Counted from the stretch's first letter, positions 1-29,295 are shown. The stretch: DNA of 64,000 nt from Lamellibrachia satsuma (GCA_033239005.1 BSQZ01000054.1:2381431-2445430); one strand, 5' to 3'. Numbers and translations: made by a program. The notes: generated by a model from the letters alone, not told the origin.

Positions 1-323
1 CACCTTCAAAACAATTTGATGTACATGTAGATTGGACAAAATACATCGCGCAAAACAAGCACTAGTTATGAAATAGATCGGTGATTAATAACATGGTTCC
101 TGAGTCATTCCCGAGAGACACTCCACATTCTTTGTATAGTTCACAGTGGCTCCACACTGCGGATTAGCTGATTTAGAGGCCGTTTTCACCCACAGCAGCA
201 GATCATTATTCGGGCCACGTTTGAGAACTAATAGTGCTATAAACGCACACCCAAGCCTTCGCACTCGCGCACTGCAGGTCTGTAGGGAACAATATGGTAT
301 ATATGAACGAATAGTCTTCACAC

Positions 324-410
324 AGTAATTGCAGCATGGCTGAATGCTTCCCAGAGAAGTCGAGTTGGTGTAGGAATGAACAGGTCGGCCAGGGATTGAA
401 GTGTAAAGCG
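324..410. repeat. Dispersed short repeat, copy 1
   Basis: This stretch reads closely like 57054-57128 (for example the shared runs GTAATTGCAG, TGGCTGAAT, GGAATGAACAGGTC and GAAGTGTA). The two copies lie 57 kb apart, so this is a dispersed repeat. No A or B box is visible, so I do not call it a tRNA-derived SINE. The open frames across 85-555 on both strands overlap it and are not taken as genes. Confidence 0.5.
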
Positions 411-509
411 CTTTGAGCGGACTGGATACCGTGCTAGATAAGAATGTACATTTTTTAGAATGCTGACCTGTGCTTGTAGCTTCATTAGGTGCTCCCTGAA
501 TGGTTTTAG

Positions 510-3105
510 GTCCCTCGCCGTCGCTGTTCAAGTCGAAGTACATGTGTATTCGCATCTACTACACAACCACTGAGGACTGCAGTCACTTCCACGCATTTCG
601 CACAACCAACACACGGCTCTTCAACAATATCATTGTACATATCCACAACGATGAAGAGGCTAGGGGTAGGTGGCGTCACCTAGGGTGAGATAGTGAAGAA
701 TGGCAGGCTTTGTGTTAATTTTGCAGCTGGCTTTGTAAAATCTACTGGTTTACACAGAATTCTTCCACTTTTCCTGTAATTTTTCCACAGCTGCTGCCAC
801 AAAAAAAATGTCTCAATAGATACATTTACTGGCCTTAATAAAAAAAAATTCAATACATGTATAATTTAATTATTTTAATTATTCAATTCCATGTATACTG
901 TTAGTTGTATTGCCCTTAATTTAATTTATTTTAATTATTTAATATCATGTATACATTTTAGTTGAACTGCCCTTACTATAATTGTTATATTGTTAATTAT
1001 TATTTTAACTAATTAATTCAGTGTACATGTATGCTAATAGTTGTATTGACCTTGATTTAATTTATTATTTTAGTTATTTAATTTTATGTTTACATTTATT
1101 TGTATTATCGTGTTTTTAAATAATATGCATTGTACATCGCCATGCATAGAGCACTAGGTAATTATGGTGCTATATAAATATCGTATTTTAGTATTATAAT
1201 AGACAGAGGTTCCAAGTTACATTGAACAAAAAGCGGTAGATCTACCGCTTTTCATGATGTGAGGGTGGTAGATGATTAACAGATGCAGCAGGCGTATCGT
1301 CGCTGTTATGAGAGGGCGAACAAGAAAGGAGATTCCCGCTCCTGGTGGAAGAATGTTTAAGTTTTAGGGTATATTTACTTAATTTAATTACGGTACATTT
1401 TCTGGTGCAATTTCTACGTGAAATGGTGGTTTGGCAGTATATTTGGATTTAAAATGAGTAAATTTATTCTAACCTTGAAATTGCGGTTTGCCTGGAGATG
1501 TTGGCTCAAAAGCAGATTATGTAGACACCGAATAAATAGTGGCAGTTGGCACTTGGCACCTCTGTTATAGATCACAGTAGTCAGGAACTTACCTGAAAAT
1601 TTGGCACTGAATTGTCAAATGCAGTGGATTAGGAATGGTATTAATGTTATAAAGTTACGTTGGGCTTAGAACAGTTGTTTAAATTAAGACAATGATTAAA
1701 AAAAGTTGTGTTTCATATCAAATAGTAATGATCATTATCTGATATTTAAAAAAATTTGTTTGTTATTAAATTGTTTATAGTTTGTTTTATGTTGTGTATC
1801 AGAATCACTCAAAGCCATCGCAGAGACATTTGTGGCAGCCAAGAAGTTGATGTCACAGGACCTGCCATTCGTTGAATGCAAGCTTGACAGGTATTGGTGG
1901 AATCTTGCAAGTGTAAATGCATGCATTTGGGTGTGTCCTTGTTATAATGGTTTATTAATATAACTAAAAAAATACCCATCCTCTGGACAGGATGACTTGG
2001 TAGGTCGTGACTGTCAGTCTGTCACGATAACAATATTAATTTTACTAAATTTCAGGATACACAATATCACATGATATCACAGAAATATCCATCTATGCCT
2101 TGGAACTTAGTGTTGCCAGTCAATATCTTGATGGCTTCTTGGAATCCAACTCTCATAATGCTAACAGTTACAGTAACATCTAACGATGCCTTGCCCTTGT
2201 GTTACATAACTTGGGACAATCATAGAAAAGACACATGACATTTGGAACAATTGTATGTAATTGTTCGCAGTGTTGTGGACAATTGTATCTAATAACTACA
2301 AAGGATAATTTGGTTGAAGTAATGGGGTGAGTTTTAAAAAAATTAAACGGACAACTCCTTCGTCGGGTCATACGTATATATGTAACATACGTACTCATGC
2401 TGGATTATAGTAAGATATATATTTACCATGTAGTTTGTGAGAATTAATGTCCCCGTGTATTGAGTAAGATATATATTTACCATGTAGTTTGTGAGAATTA
2501 ATGTCCCCGTGTATTGAGTAAGATATATATTTACCATGTAGTTTGTGAGAATTAATGTCCCCGTGTATTGAGGAGGTTCAAATCATTAGTGAAAAACAGC
2601 AACATTCACTCATACACACTGTTAAGCATTTTATTTGCCCATGTATTACATTTAAATATACCACCCTAACCCCCTCCCCTAGACACAACAATGTCTAGTA
2701 AAAATTGTCAGGACTCTGGATGCTATTCCAATGTCAGATCCTTCTTGTTTTCTGTCACTCAAAGTATCTAGATATAATTAGGGTTACAGGTAAAAAGTAT
2801 GTTGATATGTACTAACATGTACAATCCTTGGGACTGCTAAAAGTGCTTTGTGCTTCCCCCCAACAGACCTGTTCATTCCAGCACGTATGGGAAGCATTCA
2901 GCCATGGCACAATTGCTGCACGAAAGCTATTCGTTCACATACATCCACCACTATAGTGATGTCTTGACAAAAATATCATAACAAGATTTTGAATCCATGT
3001 TCAAGAAGTTAACTGAAGCACGTTGTCGGAATGCCAACTCTGAATCTGCTTTCACATTGAATGGTAGACTTATTGCTAATGGACCCAAGTGGTCTAGATG
3101 GGCAG
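510..3105 (+). CDS. Unidentified gene: three internal exons, the third with an in-frame stop
   Basis: Three candidate exons at 510-665, 1803-1890 and 2867-3105 have AG acceptors and GT donors, and the first two junctions join in phase (1, then 2). The conceptual protein reads SLFKSKYMCIRIYYTTTEDC, then NNIIVHIHNDEEAR, ESLKAIAETFVAAKKLMSQD, LPFVECKLDR, PVHSSTYGKHSAMAQLLHES and YSFTYIHHYSDVLTKIS. A TAA follows at 2979-2981. After it the same frame runs on as QDFESMFKKLTEARCRNANS and ends at a GT donor after 3105. Open frame on both sides of the stop suggests a nonsense change, a sequencing error or a pseudogene. The mix of aromatic and charged residues and the matching splice phases look like a real globular protein. 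I recognise no family. The 5' part lies left of the window. An alternative is that exon 3 is terminal and ends at the TAA. Confidence 0.5.
1229..1252. repeat. 24-bp perfect palindrome
   Basis: The centre is between 1240 and 1241, with arms reading AAAAGCGGTAGA on both strands. It lies in the intron between the first two exons of the unidentified gene. There is no loop, so it could form a cruciform or bind a dimeric protein; neither is shown by the sequence. Confidence 0.8.
2411..2572. repeat. Tandem repeat, 54-bp unit, 3 copies
   Basis: Three nearly identical units start at 2411, 2465 and 2519 (each opens TAAGATATATATTTACCATG). The unit length is a multiple of three, so the minus strand stays open for about 64 codons. 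That is a by-product of the period; there is no other sign of coding. Confidence 0.85.
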
Positions 3106-3322
3106 GTGCACTATATAGTGTATAGTGGTAATGTTACATCCAATTTATATAGATTTTTTAATGCATATCTTTATGTATATGGATTTTTGTGTACAGTGGT
3201 GACTACATCCCATTTATATGTACCCAATTATCATTAATTTTAATACTTTTGACTTACTTACGAATGCATATGTATGTATATGAATTTCTACCCGAAATAA
3301 AAGTATTCTATTCTAATTGTAG

Positions 3323-4556
3323 AAAGAGAACAAGGCCCCATGCTGGCATCATCAACATCGCGCAACAGGCGCAGGAGCAGGTGACTACGCTACAGCGGGG
3401 CACCACTCGTCTCACCGGAAGGGCGTCCACTAGTACATCATTGTCCCAGCAGGCAGGGCCACAGTCAAGGTCAGACGTACTGACGTCACGTCTTGGTCGG
3501 ACGTTCGCCAGCTTCAATCCAGTGCGACGTATTCGCCTCGGTCGAATAAAGCCGAACGTGGCACAGTTCATCCCTGCCGTGTTGTATAATAAAGACGATG
3601 CCCCAACAGATGGCAGCACCGAGCAGGCACGAATCCTCAAAGGTGAGAAAGTCGTTGTTGTGCCGGGTGCGGCTGTATCACGCAAAGCAGACAAGGTGAT
3701 GACCTTGAAGCATGACTATGACCTTGATGACATCGCCGATGCCCTTGAGGATGTGAGTGACCTTGATGATGACATTGACACATGCATGTGGCCGTGGAAA
3801 GGTGACACACATGTCGATTTCCACCTGTTGTCATGCGGCATTGTCCGGACAAGTCCAGTTGCGTCAGCGTCTTCGCTGATGCATGGTAGGGCAAGTCAAA
3901 TGTCATCAGACCGCAATGTGGTTCAGGTGAACACCTCGAGGTGGCACAACTGTGATCAGCGGTATCGCAGTGACACACTATACGATGCACATACTCGTAC
4001 GACCTTGAAGGGTGAAAATCTGCCCTCCACGTACCCTGTGGCGTTCAGTCTCGAGGCCGACATCGAGGATGAGAGTGATAGGATAAATGCTTTTCCTCAG
4101 ACGGAGGACAATAATGAACACCAGGTGGTGTCACCTGGCGGCAGCATAGACGTTGAGGCGTCCATTCCAGTCAGCGCCACCAGACAGTCCCACAAGTCCA
4201 CCGACAACAAACACGACGAATGGGTGAACATTAGTGTCGATGACGCGGCGCTATCCACCCCTAGTCGGCAGCACTTGTTCCAGCCCTGCATGAAGATGTC
4301 GTTCAGCGAAGGCTCACTGTCCGGTATGTCCCCGGACTTCTGCGACTCGCAGGGCAGTGACACCACCAATGCCGCGTCACCACTGTCGAGACTGCGTTTG
4401 AAGATGTCGAGTCTGACAGGGGGCGCTGCACTGGGTGCCAGAACGAAGCCGGACAATCGGCAGCAGAGTCGACAGCTGGTGAACTTTGCGCTACAGAACA
4501 GGATCAACTCCGAGCTAAGGTTCCGTCAGATCCACACAAAGATAATACTGCTCTAA
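3323..4556 (+). CDS. Unidentified gene: probable 3'-terminal coding exon, about 400 codons
   Basis: This is the longest non-transposon frame in the window, open from before 3323 to the stop at 4554-4556. Its codon use is GC-richer than the flanks, like the HSPA9 and NCAPH exons. An acceptor (TTGTAG) stands at 3317-3322. Another AG at 3455-3456 would join in phase with the donor after 3105, giving GPQSRSDVLTSRLGRTFASF as the first residues. Visible features are an N-terminal Ser/Gln/Arg-rich stretch, a basic patch (PVRRIRLGRIKPN), an acidic stretch (DYDLDDIADALEDVSDLDDD) and a C-terminal Ser-rich tail (LFQPCMKMSFSEGSLSGMSP). It has no signal peptide or membrane span and looks largely disordered. 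It probably belongs to the same gene as the exons at 510-3105. No function is proposed. Confidence 0.55.
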
Positions 4557-5684
4557 GGTCAAGGGTCATGGTCTCTGGTCAGTACTGGTCATCTCTGAAT
4601 TGTAGCACCCTAGCCAGGGATGGTAGTAGTGGCAGATCGACCGGTTGAAATGTAAAATTTTAGGTTTTGTTGAGTGCGGATGTAGGCTGAATCATTTGTA
4701 CTTCGTCCCACTTCTTGTCTTGGTCGACGTGTTTCTGGGAACTAGACGTGGCCGCGCCCAAGCTTCAAAGAGTGTTCCCATGAAATGCCCATCATTACCC
4801 ATCCAACCAGCGATGGCCGGTCCACTACCAATTAAAGTTAAGTTCCCGTATGCGAGCCCTGTAAATCTGAGTTAGCAATGTTATTGGGTAACAACTGAAA
4901 AATTTGCATTTCAACAAGTCAATCTGCCAGGGGTACTGAATGATGTAGTCAGACATTCCTGGCAGCGAGGTCGGGTTGTAGTAGAATCACGTATCAAAAT
5001 CAGGGATCCACGATCTCATATTTAGACCTTCCGATGATCTTCTGAGGAGTTCATGCATGGGCGCACGCACACACGTATTCCCACCCCTTGTTTACCTGTT
5101 GTTTTACATATAAATACTTTTACTTAACTATTCGTATGTGCATGCAAGCGTGTGTACATGATGTGCAATTCAAAAATATTTTTGCTGATATAGAATGCAA
5201 TGACATACATGTCTGAGAATTGGAGGTATCATAATTTAAATTTTCAAGAGCACAGTTCATTCATTTTATTATTAAAATGAGATGTTGCCGAAACGTCACG
5301 TATTTCAACATGTACATGCTGTAAGTTCAGTAAAATAAAGACCTGCATTTGGATGGTTTTATGGTAGAGCTTGGTGGTAATTTATCAAGAAACATTATAT
5401 TTAGCATAGTTAATTACAGTTGCACTTAAATATTACATACAATAAAAAATTACACAAATATGTGGTTCACCCACGATGATCAGTATTGACGTCGCAGTTA
5501 ATATGTATAGCCTTCTGTTTAGAGCCCAGTTTTTAGAGCTCGTTTTCATGAGCATGGTAGTTAGAGTACGGTAGCTCTGAAAACCTACGCACTATTTAAT
5601 AGTGCTACAGTTATTGAACTGTGTAGAAATTTTTATTGTTGTAAGTATGTAGTAAATTACTGTCACCAGTACAATGACATTTTG

Positions 5685-5742
<58 letters not shown>

Positions 5743-7176
5743 AGTGTTGTATATTTGGTAAAACTTTGTGCCAGTGGTTACTGCCAAACATGCCAAGGCA
5801 CAAGTATAGTGATATGGTTGTGGTCATATATTGCAAGTGATTTTGTCGCCTAAGACGTTAATGTACATTAATGCGACACGAACAATTTCATTTTAAATGT
5901 ATGTAGCATGTTTTGAATGCTATCATACCTGTGCTATCATACCTGTGCTGTACAGGTAATCATTTCTATTGATTAAAACTTCTGGCAAAGTTCGTTGCTG
6001 CAAATTTAGGTGGAATGTGCTGCCACCACATGGGAAGAATCCTAACTTCAAAACTAATGGTTGGTCTGAGACAATTAATCTTCTCAAATTTATCTCAGGC
6101 ATACTGTTTTGTTTTGGTTGAAATCTGTATTTTTTACTTTAAATACTGTATACATCGGTGTAAATCTGTATAAAAATTTTCATTGGTTATTTGGTGTATA
6201 ACATTCCAAATCCAATCGAGTGTTTCATCTCTCAGGCTGCGATGTATGCCTGCACAAATGAAATCTAATTTTTAGTGTAGGCAGAGTGAAATAGTTTCCC
6301 GGTGTAGGTATAATGCAGGTGTTACATTATAGTTGTAGCATACTGCCAACCCTGGGAGGTGCACACCTGTAAGACTGGGTAACTCGGTTTTGCAGCCCGA
6401 TCGTACTGTGTTGGAACCTCTCTGTACATCTGCGTAGTGACATTCCAAGTGACAAAGCAGATATCAGCATGACATATCCATAGTATGTAATTGTTATGTA
6501 TTAAGTGTTTAGTTAATGTACTGTAGTGACAATACATAGCAACATGTCACTTAGAAAAATGTATGTAAATGCTGTATAAATTAGCCATTGAGGGGCCACC
6601 TCAAATCATTGATGTTTAATAGTAATTTAACCTCTGACCCTCCTCCCACTACATAACACATGAATTACACTGACCCGTGGATACCCGTATAAATTACCCC
6701 ACCTTTCATGATGTAACCGTCACACCTTTCATATTCAGCCATCATAACACAAACCGGCCTACTGGTACATGTGTTTAGCAAGTGCCCTTGTGTCTGATGC
6801 TACTCGAAAGTTGCTAACCCCCATTTTTTTATTAACAAATATCAGTGTTTGAGATATCCCCAGCCCTGAAGTTATTGCAAATTGTGTTCTATGTGTAAAT
6901 AATACAATGTGTGTATATATGTGTACACTAACATGTCACATAGACTGTATACGTTGCTTGTACAATTCCATGTCTGGAAACTTTCACCTGCTGTTGGCTT
7001 CAAAGATGTTTCTTTCCTTCTACAAGCTGAACATTTATTGCCATGAAATCCAGAGGAAACCTGTGATGTGTTATTTATTCTGTGTCAGCAATGATGTAAT
7101 AAACACAGCAATTTTTTACAGTTACACAGTTAGTTGCAAGCCGAGTTTTCATTTATATAATAATGTATAACATTTA
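4557..7176. other. Intergenic, no gene seen
   Basis: AT-rich DNA between the unidentified gene and HSPA9. The frames at 4645-4875, 6322-6537 and 6907-7170 are short and lack splice context or recognisable motifs. An AATAAA near 5334 could serve the gene ending at 4556. Apart from the AT run at 5688-5738 I see nothing. Confidence 0.6.
5688..5738. repeat. (AT)n microsatellite
   Basis: About 25 uninterrupted TA dinucleotides. Confidence 0.95.
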
Positions 7177-7359
7177 CAGTCAAACCTCCTCAAGCGACCA
7201 CCTAAGAGACCAGCTGTCATTAACAACCAGTCAAACCTCCTTTCACAACTCCACAAGAGTTTCACTTGTTAAATTACCTGCATTAAGCGACCACCTGCGT
7301 TAATTAAGAGAACTCTTTTTAACCATCCATTGAGTGGTCACTTAAGACAAGTTTGACTG
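7177..7359. mobile_element. Mariner-type MITE (183 bp)
   Basis: The element starts CAGTCAAACCTCCTCAAGCG and its far end, read on the other strand, starts CAGTCAAACTTGTCTTAAGT. The inverted repeats match over about 26 bp with a few mismatches and are flanked by TA on both sides, as expected for Tc1/mariner target duplication. There is no coding capacity. A related half-element lies near 63.1-63.2 kb. Confidence 0.75.
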
Positions 7360-9520
7360 TATCATATAGTGTATGTATATAATATATATATATAAATATA
7401 TCATTACTGAATCCATTTAATTCCACTTCATTAATTTAAGTTGGAGGGACATCTGCAATCTAAGATTATTGTCACGTTGAGCCATCTGCTTATCCAATAA
7501 GTCCCGTGTTTTCACCAGTCGCCATAATAAAATATGAAAATCTCTAGACTAGTACATTTAATTAAACAAGTGAAATAACTGCCCATTACATTGGAAGCCG
7601 CACACAGAGGGCGCTCCTCGTCTGATCTACTATGCCTACGTCGATGCATTTGAAATGTCACAACTCTTGTCATTCTTTGGCTTAGCCACAGACAAAACAG
7701 AGAATTACAAGTCATCATATTGCTATGGAATTCAATTATACTTTATCATAATTTTATTGTAAGATGTAAAACCATAAGAATTTTTTTATTTATTTTACAC
7801 ATCTCGTTTAATCAAGTCCAATTCTCATTCTAGAATCCTGGTCCCACTTAATTTTTTTTTAACTTATCTTTCTACATAACACACCCATATTAAGATAATT
7901 AAAATGTAAAATAATATTGGGGTACTTGTCAAGTCGAACAAAGACATAGTTCTTGTGATGGGATTGGCTGAATTATACATTATAGCTTGTAAAAGGAACA
8001 GCAACAGGTATACATGTTTAACTATATATTTTATTTTGAATTACACATTTTGTACAAAAGCAGAAAACACTAACTACAATGATCCTAGAGTGAGAACTGG
8101 AACACAAGACAGGTGAATGGTACAGCTATCAGCATACATTCGAGAGTGGGGTAGATGGTTTTAGTTCTCTAGCATCGTACATGCATTCTTTCAATTCGAT
8201 GTCTGCCTTGCTTGCTGTCAATGAACACATTCTGCAGGAGAAGCACACAAGATTTTGTGTTGCAGCTGAAACTCGACAGACAACAAACAGATGATTTAAC
8301 ACTAATAACAGCAGACATGGTTTGTTTGTTGATACTGTTCACAAGAAGATTAGTACTTGTATGTGACTGCGAATATGTACTGACACGGATGTTAATCCCT
8401 GTGAGAGGAATAAGCACGTTCTTGTCAGCTAGGCTGCAAAAGGTATTGTAAACTGTAACAACCGTGTGCCACATGATACAACCATACGGAAAAAAATGAG
8501 AGAACAGCCAATACACATACTTCATATTCGTAATTATAGTTACTAAAATGCCAGAAAACAGATACATACATTGTGTTGTCACAGGTGGCAGTCATACCAC
8601 GAAAACCACCTATACATAGGTCATACGTATGTCTAGCTCATGTCTACATATTGGCCCTACTGGTGGAATATAACCAAAGTTTACAAGAACCATTATTCTC
8701 CCTTTTCTTGTGTTTTAATAAACAATATTATCAGACTTCCGCCAAACACCAACTCACACACAATCATGCAATGTTAGAGAACCGACTATTTCAATAAAGA
8801 AAATACAGATTTGAGGAAAACATGATCGAATGGGTGCGAGAAATTCACAAGCAGAGACACATAGCTGGGCACCATCCAACAAACCGACGGGAGCTACTCC
8901 GTTTAAAATTCTTGGCAACAGTGCAAATACCTGATTGCATTTAAAAATTACCTGACAACTGTGGTTGAGATGTACCCCCTTGCAAAATATAGTTTACCCC
9001 ACTTCAGTACTTGTGTCTGTGCCCAGACTTTTTAACGGAACAGCCCGGAATGAAGACCCCAAAAATGTATTGGCTGGCCGGACAACACAGCAGCCTTTAA
9101 CAAAACAGACACATATACTCCATCTCCTTGTTCCTATACGCCGACAGCCTTCACAAACATCTAACAATGCAGAATCTCAGTCTTACACACAGCTCAACCA
9201 ACCGCAGAAACGTTCATGTCGAGCATGCTACAGACGATTTGTTCATGATGGCAAGGGTATCTATTGCAACTGGCATTCGACCGACAGCCTGGCACACCAA
9301 TGTAATGGACTCGGAATTGTTCATCAATAGACGAGTATGAACCTTTATCCAGCCATCCACCCAATGGATCTCCAGCTGCGTGACCCACACATATCTGTAA
9401 CATGTTCCAAGATGTCGCTCGAGTCGCTGTTGTCTCCACACAGTCTACGCCCAACTGCCGCAGCGTCCGTCCAAATCAATTAGATTTAATTAGTTCATGT
9501 GCTAATAAACTTGTGTCGGT
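7360..9520. other. Probable HSPA9 3' UTR and intergenic DNA
   Basis: No supported gene. The stretch just below 9521 is downstream of the HSPA9 stop on the minus strand and so is probably its 3' UTR. The open frames at 8965-9454, on both strands, fall in it and show no conserved motif. Confidence 0.45.
8030..8035 (-). terminator. Candidate poly(A) signal for HSPA9
   Basis: AATAAA on the minus strand, about 1.5 kb past the HSPA9 stop. It is the first one I noticed in that direction; the true cleavage site is not visible from sequence. Confidence 0.25.
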
Positions 9521-25770
<16,250 letters not shown>

Positions 25771-26250
25771 TTTTGTAATAGTAAAATTTTATACGCGTCC
25801 GTAAAGTGCGTTTCAATGTCCTATGTAACTCGCGAACATGTGGTACAAAAGAGGTCACGCCGTGTGAAAGAACGCATGCGTGTTCGCGTGTTCCGGTAGA
25901 GTTTCATTTGACAGAAATGCCCTCTACGTCTGGTGTCGCCACCGGCCGGCCCGACGTCAAGCTGTCCAGAACGTTCACCAATCCAATGTGCCGGTCATTT
26001 CTTTCACGTTGTGATTAAAGCTTCGAGTCATGACATGGAGTGTCGTGACAAGCCAGTCCCGTTTGTGCGTTGGACGACATTTCATTACGGTGTCCACGGG
26101 ACATTTAATTTTCGACTACGTAATAAGGGTGTTAAAAAAACGAAATTTACGTCATCGTGATCCAGCGAGTGTGGTTTTGATTTATTTTAGCGAATCCGTC
26201 GGGAATCTTAGCATCAGGAGTTAGAACTATAGCTAGCTGGGGCTATGGCA
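25771..26250 (-). promoter_or_regulatory. CpG-rich HSPA9 promoter / 5' region
   Basis: The 500 bp upstream of the HSPA9 ATG are markedly richer in CG dinucleotides than the surrounding introns. Two adjacent CCAAT motifs (25978-25988, inverted relative to the gene) lie about 210 bp upstream of the ATG. One GAAcgTTC dimer (25969-25976), half of a minimal heat-shock element, lies next to them. No TATA box is obvious. The plus-strand frames at 25806-26224 overlap this region and are not considered genes. Confidence 0.45.
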
Positions 26251-27682
26251 TTATTGCATAGGTGTATAATTACATTTGAACACCTCATGCACGTTACTAA
26301 ATTTATATAAGAGCAGCTTTTCTTCCGTTGCTCACTAGGTGGCAGACCTTTTAGGGTACAAGCCACATTATTTTTCCAGCCAGTCGATGGCCATGTTTCG
26401 CATAATTGTAGAAAAACGTGACCATCAAAAATTATAAAACTTCATGACATCCACTACAACTGTGGAACCAATGTTCTGGACACACTCGAACAATTTTAGC
26501 TCTTAATCATATAATTACCATCAAAATATTGTTTAGTTTTTAAAAAAATATTAACACGCCTCCGTAGGAAACGTTACTTGAACATTTGAAGCACTATAGT
26601 GATTACTGCACTACTAGAACCCAGACGGGAATATAAATAATCAAACACATTTATTTCAACTATTGCATGCAACTGGGGACAAATCATTATTGTACTTCCT
26701 GGTTGATGATAAACGAACAAAGTATTGGTAATTTAAATTCAAAGGGTTTTAGCAGCCTAAAACTGACCACCGCACAATGTAAAACGCGACTTCCCGGACA
26801 TTGTAAATGGCATTTCGGAAAACGTCAAACAATAATATTATGTTCATAGGCGGATCCAGAGGGGGGTCCAGGGGTCCGGACCCCCCCCCCTTTTTTTGAG
26901 TACCAAAAAATCCATTGCAATTGCATGTTAACGGGGGACAAAGGAATTCCCAAGAAACAACACAAGCTCAAACTTGTAGCTTACTACGTACGAATTCCTT
27001 AGTAGCAGTCCGAAGTTTTCAGACACTGGTCTAGCGCAGGCGATATACATGGCGTCCAGGGATCCCAAAAGTTATTCTTAGCATTATCGGTGACGTCGTT
27101 CATAGATTGCACGTGTATACGTTACACATACGCCCACCTCATGTTTGACCATATCTCCCCGCGAAAGAATGAACATACTATGGGAATGTTTGGCGCTCAG
27201 ACGTGTTGGGCGCAGTTTCTGGATATTGCGCTCGATTACGTTGCGCTATCCTCGGATATTCGAAAATCTACAGGTTGTGCAGATCCAGCAAATGCGCCCA
27301 ACAGACGCGCTGGTCGTTTGATAAAAATCGTCTGCATCAGTTCTTCGGACCGGACTTTCAAGATAACAATTGGCATTTTTACAGTTAAAAACTTAAAGTA
27401 TCCTATCGTATTATCAACGTCTTTGAATATCTTAATCATTATAACAAGTAATACACGTTTTAAAATCACATTTCGCTGTCAATTAAATAATTTTAACGTA
27501 AAACCAAGAGGAGTTATGTATTTTTAATGTCTGTAGGTATTATGGCAGTAGACCCTACTAAATATTTCATTTAAGCCAGACATACGCTAGAAGTTACATA
27601 TCTACGTCATCCGTTTACGCCAGCTTTACGCTATATTTATCCAAGGAAAGCATGCCCCATGAACTTAATTCATTAATTCATT

Positions 27683-29295
27683 AATTAATTGAGCCAGTCC
27701 GACCAGAAGATGTACAAGAAAAACGTTCACGTCCTGAAGAGCATTGGAGAAACAGTTGCATTTGCACAGATGATTGGACAAGTACATCGTCCAACAGGGG
27801 AAACATCTGGGCAATTCTGGAGATGATGGCCAAACGCGACGACACACTCCGAGAACATATTGAGACAGGAAGGAAGAATGCGCAGTATACATCAAGAATC
27901 ATCCACAATGAAGTGATTGATGTAGTAGCCGAATACGTTAGAAAGGAAAATACACGAAGCCTTGAAGACGAAAATGCCTTCTTTTCCTTCATGGCAGATG
28001 AGGTCACAGATCCACCTGGTAAACAGGAGATTATGTCAGTGTGCTTGAGGATGCTGGTTGGCTGTAAAGTCAAATAATTAATTTTTGATTTTATATATCT
28101 TGAGAGATAGTAGTAGACTACCTGCCATCCGGAATATGGTCAACACCCTTAATACAGTATTCCTTTTTTAGATCTGTCCCCCAAACGACAACGATTCCAG
28201 GAACGAATCCTAAAATATCTGGCACCAGATATGAGGAATAAGAAACTTGTCGGAATGTGCAAGACCAGATGAGTGGAGCGTCACACATGCTACGACACGT
28301 TTTATGACATGATGAGTTCTTGTGTGAATGTCTGGATGCCATACTGAATCCGTCTGAATATCATGACATCAACGAGGAGGTTGCATACACTGGCAGTTGG
28401 GATGAGGAGACCACGACGAAGGCGCAAGGGCTGCTAACTCACTTCGTCACATACGATCATCGCATTCATCATCACCAAGAATGTTTTGGAGAGTGTCAGG
28501 CCCATGGCCTCCAAGTTTCAAAAGAGGGACTTAGACTTATATCAAACGTACGGTATGATCGACCAAACAAGGGAACGAATGGTAACGATGAGAAAAAAAT
28601 AGATAGACGAGGAGTACAGTGTATGGTATAAAAAATTTACACGTTTAGTCACACTTCTTGGTACATTCATCTCAGCACCAAGGACACCCCGATCGTCCCG
28701 GCAGATGCAAAGAGCCAGTGCCCCCCTGTACATCCCACGGGAGCACTACCTGCGCAATCTGGTAATCCCGTTTTGCGCACACCTGTCTGCCGAATTCCAC
28801 AATCGATTTAACCCAGAAAGCAGGAAGGGTATAGAGATTCTTGCTCCACACCCCGGGATTATTAAAGAGACAGGAAATGTACAACATGTTGTGGATGGAT
28901 TGATGTTCTTGGAGTTAAACACGACAAACGTCTCTTCGCTGCGAGCTGAGCTGAAGGAATGGCAGTGCTATTTGAGAACCACAGAGCCCACACAGTCATC
29001 GTCCTCGCTTAACCTGACTGAATGTCTCGAGCACGCAGATGAAGATATCTTCCCGAACATCCGCACCCTGTTGAGGATCGGTTGCACTCTTCCTGTTGGA
29101 AGTTGTGAGGCAGAGCGTTCATTCCCTTGCCTGCGACGGGTCAAAACCTATCTAGGCAACAGGATGTGGGAAGATCGGCTTTCTGGGCTCACCGTGATGA
29201 ACATGAACCACGGCATGGAGATTGATTTAGAAACAGTTTGTCAAATGTTCATAGAAAGGAACAAAAAATCAGGTGTGCTAATATTATCACAATGA
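27683..29295 (+). pseudogene. hAT-family transposase, decayed
   Basis: The N-terminal part near 27800-28075 reads NRGNIWAILEMMAKRDD, then NAQYTSRIIHNEVIDVV and FFSFMADEVTD, the DUF4371/RNase H-like core start of hAT transposases of the ZMYM1/THAP12 type (FMADE holds the first catalytic Asp region). The segment 28080-28640 has stops and frameshifts. The C-terminal frame 28705-29295 carries the hAT dimerisation domain: FPNIRTLLRIGCTLPVGSCE, AERSFPCLRRVKTYLGNRM, RLSGLTVMNMNH. It cannot make a complete enzyme as it stands. Confidence 0.85.

Noticed and set aside
85..555. 156-codon minus-strand frame at the left edge
   Set aside because: It overlaps a dispersed repeat, has no recognisable motif, and the plus strand of the same region has a phase-supported exon.
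25806..26224. Overlapping plus-strand frames upstream of HSPA9
   Set aside because: Stop-poor only because the promoter is CpG-rich; no splice or motif support for a divergent gene.
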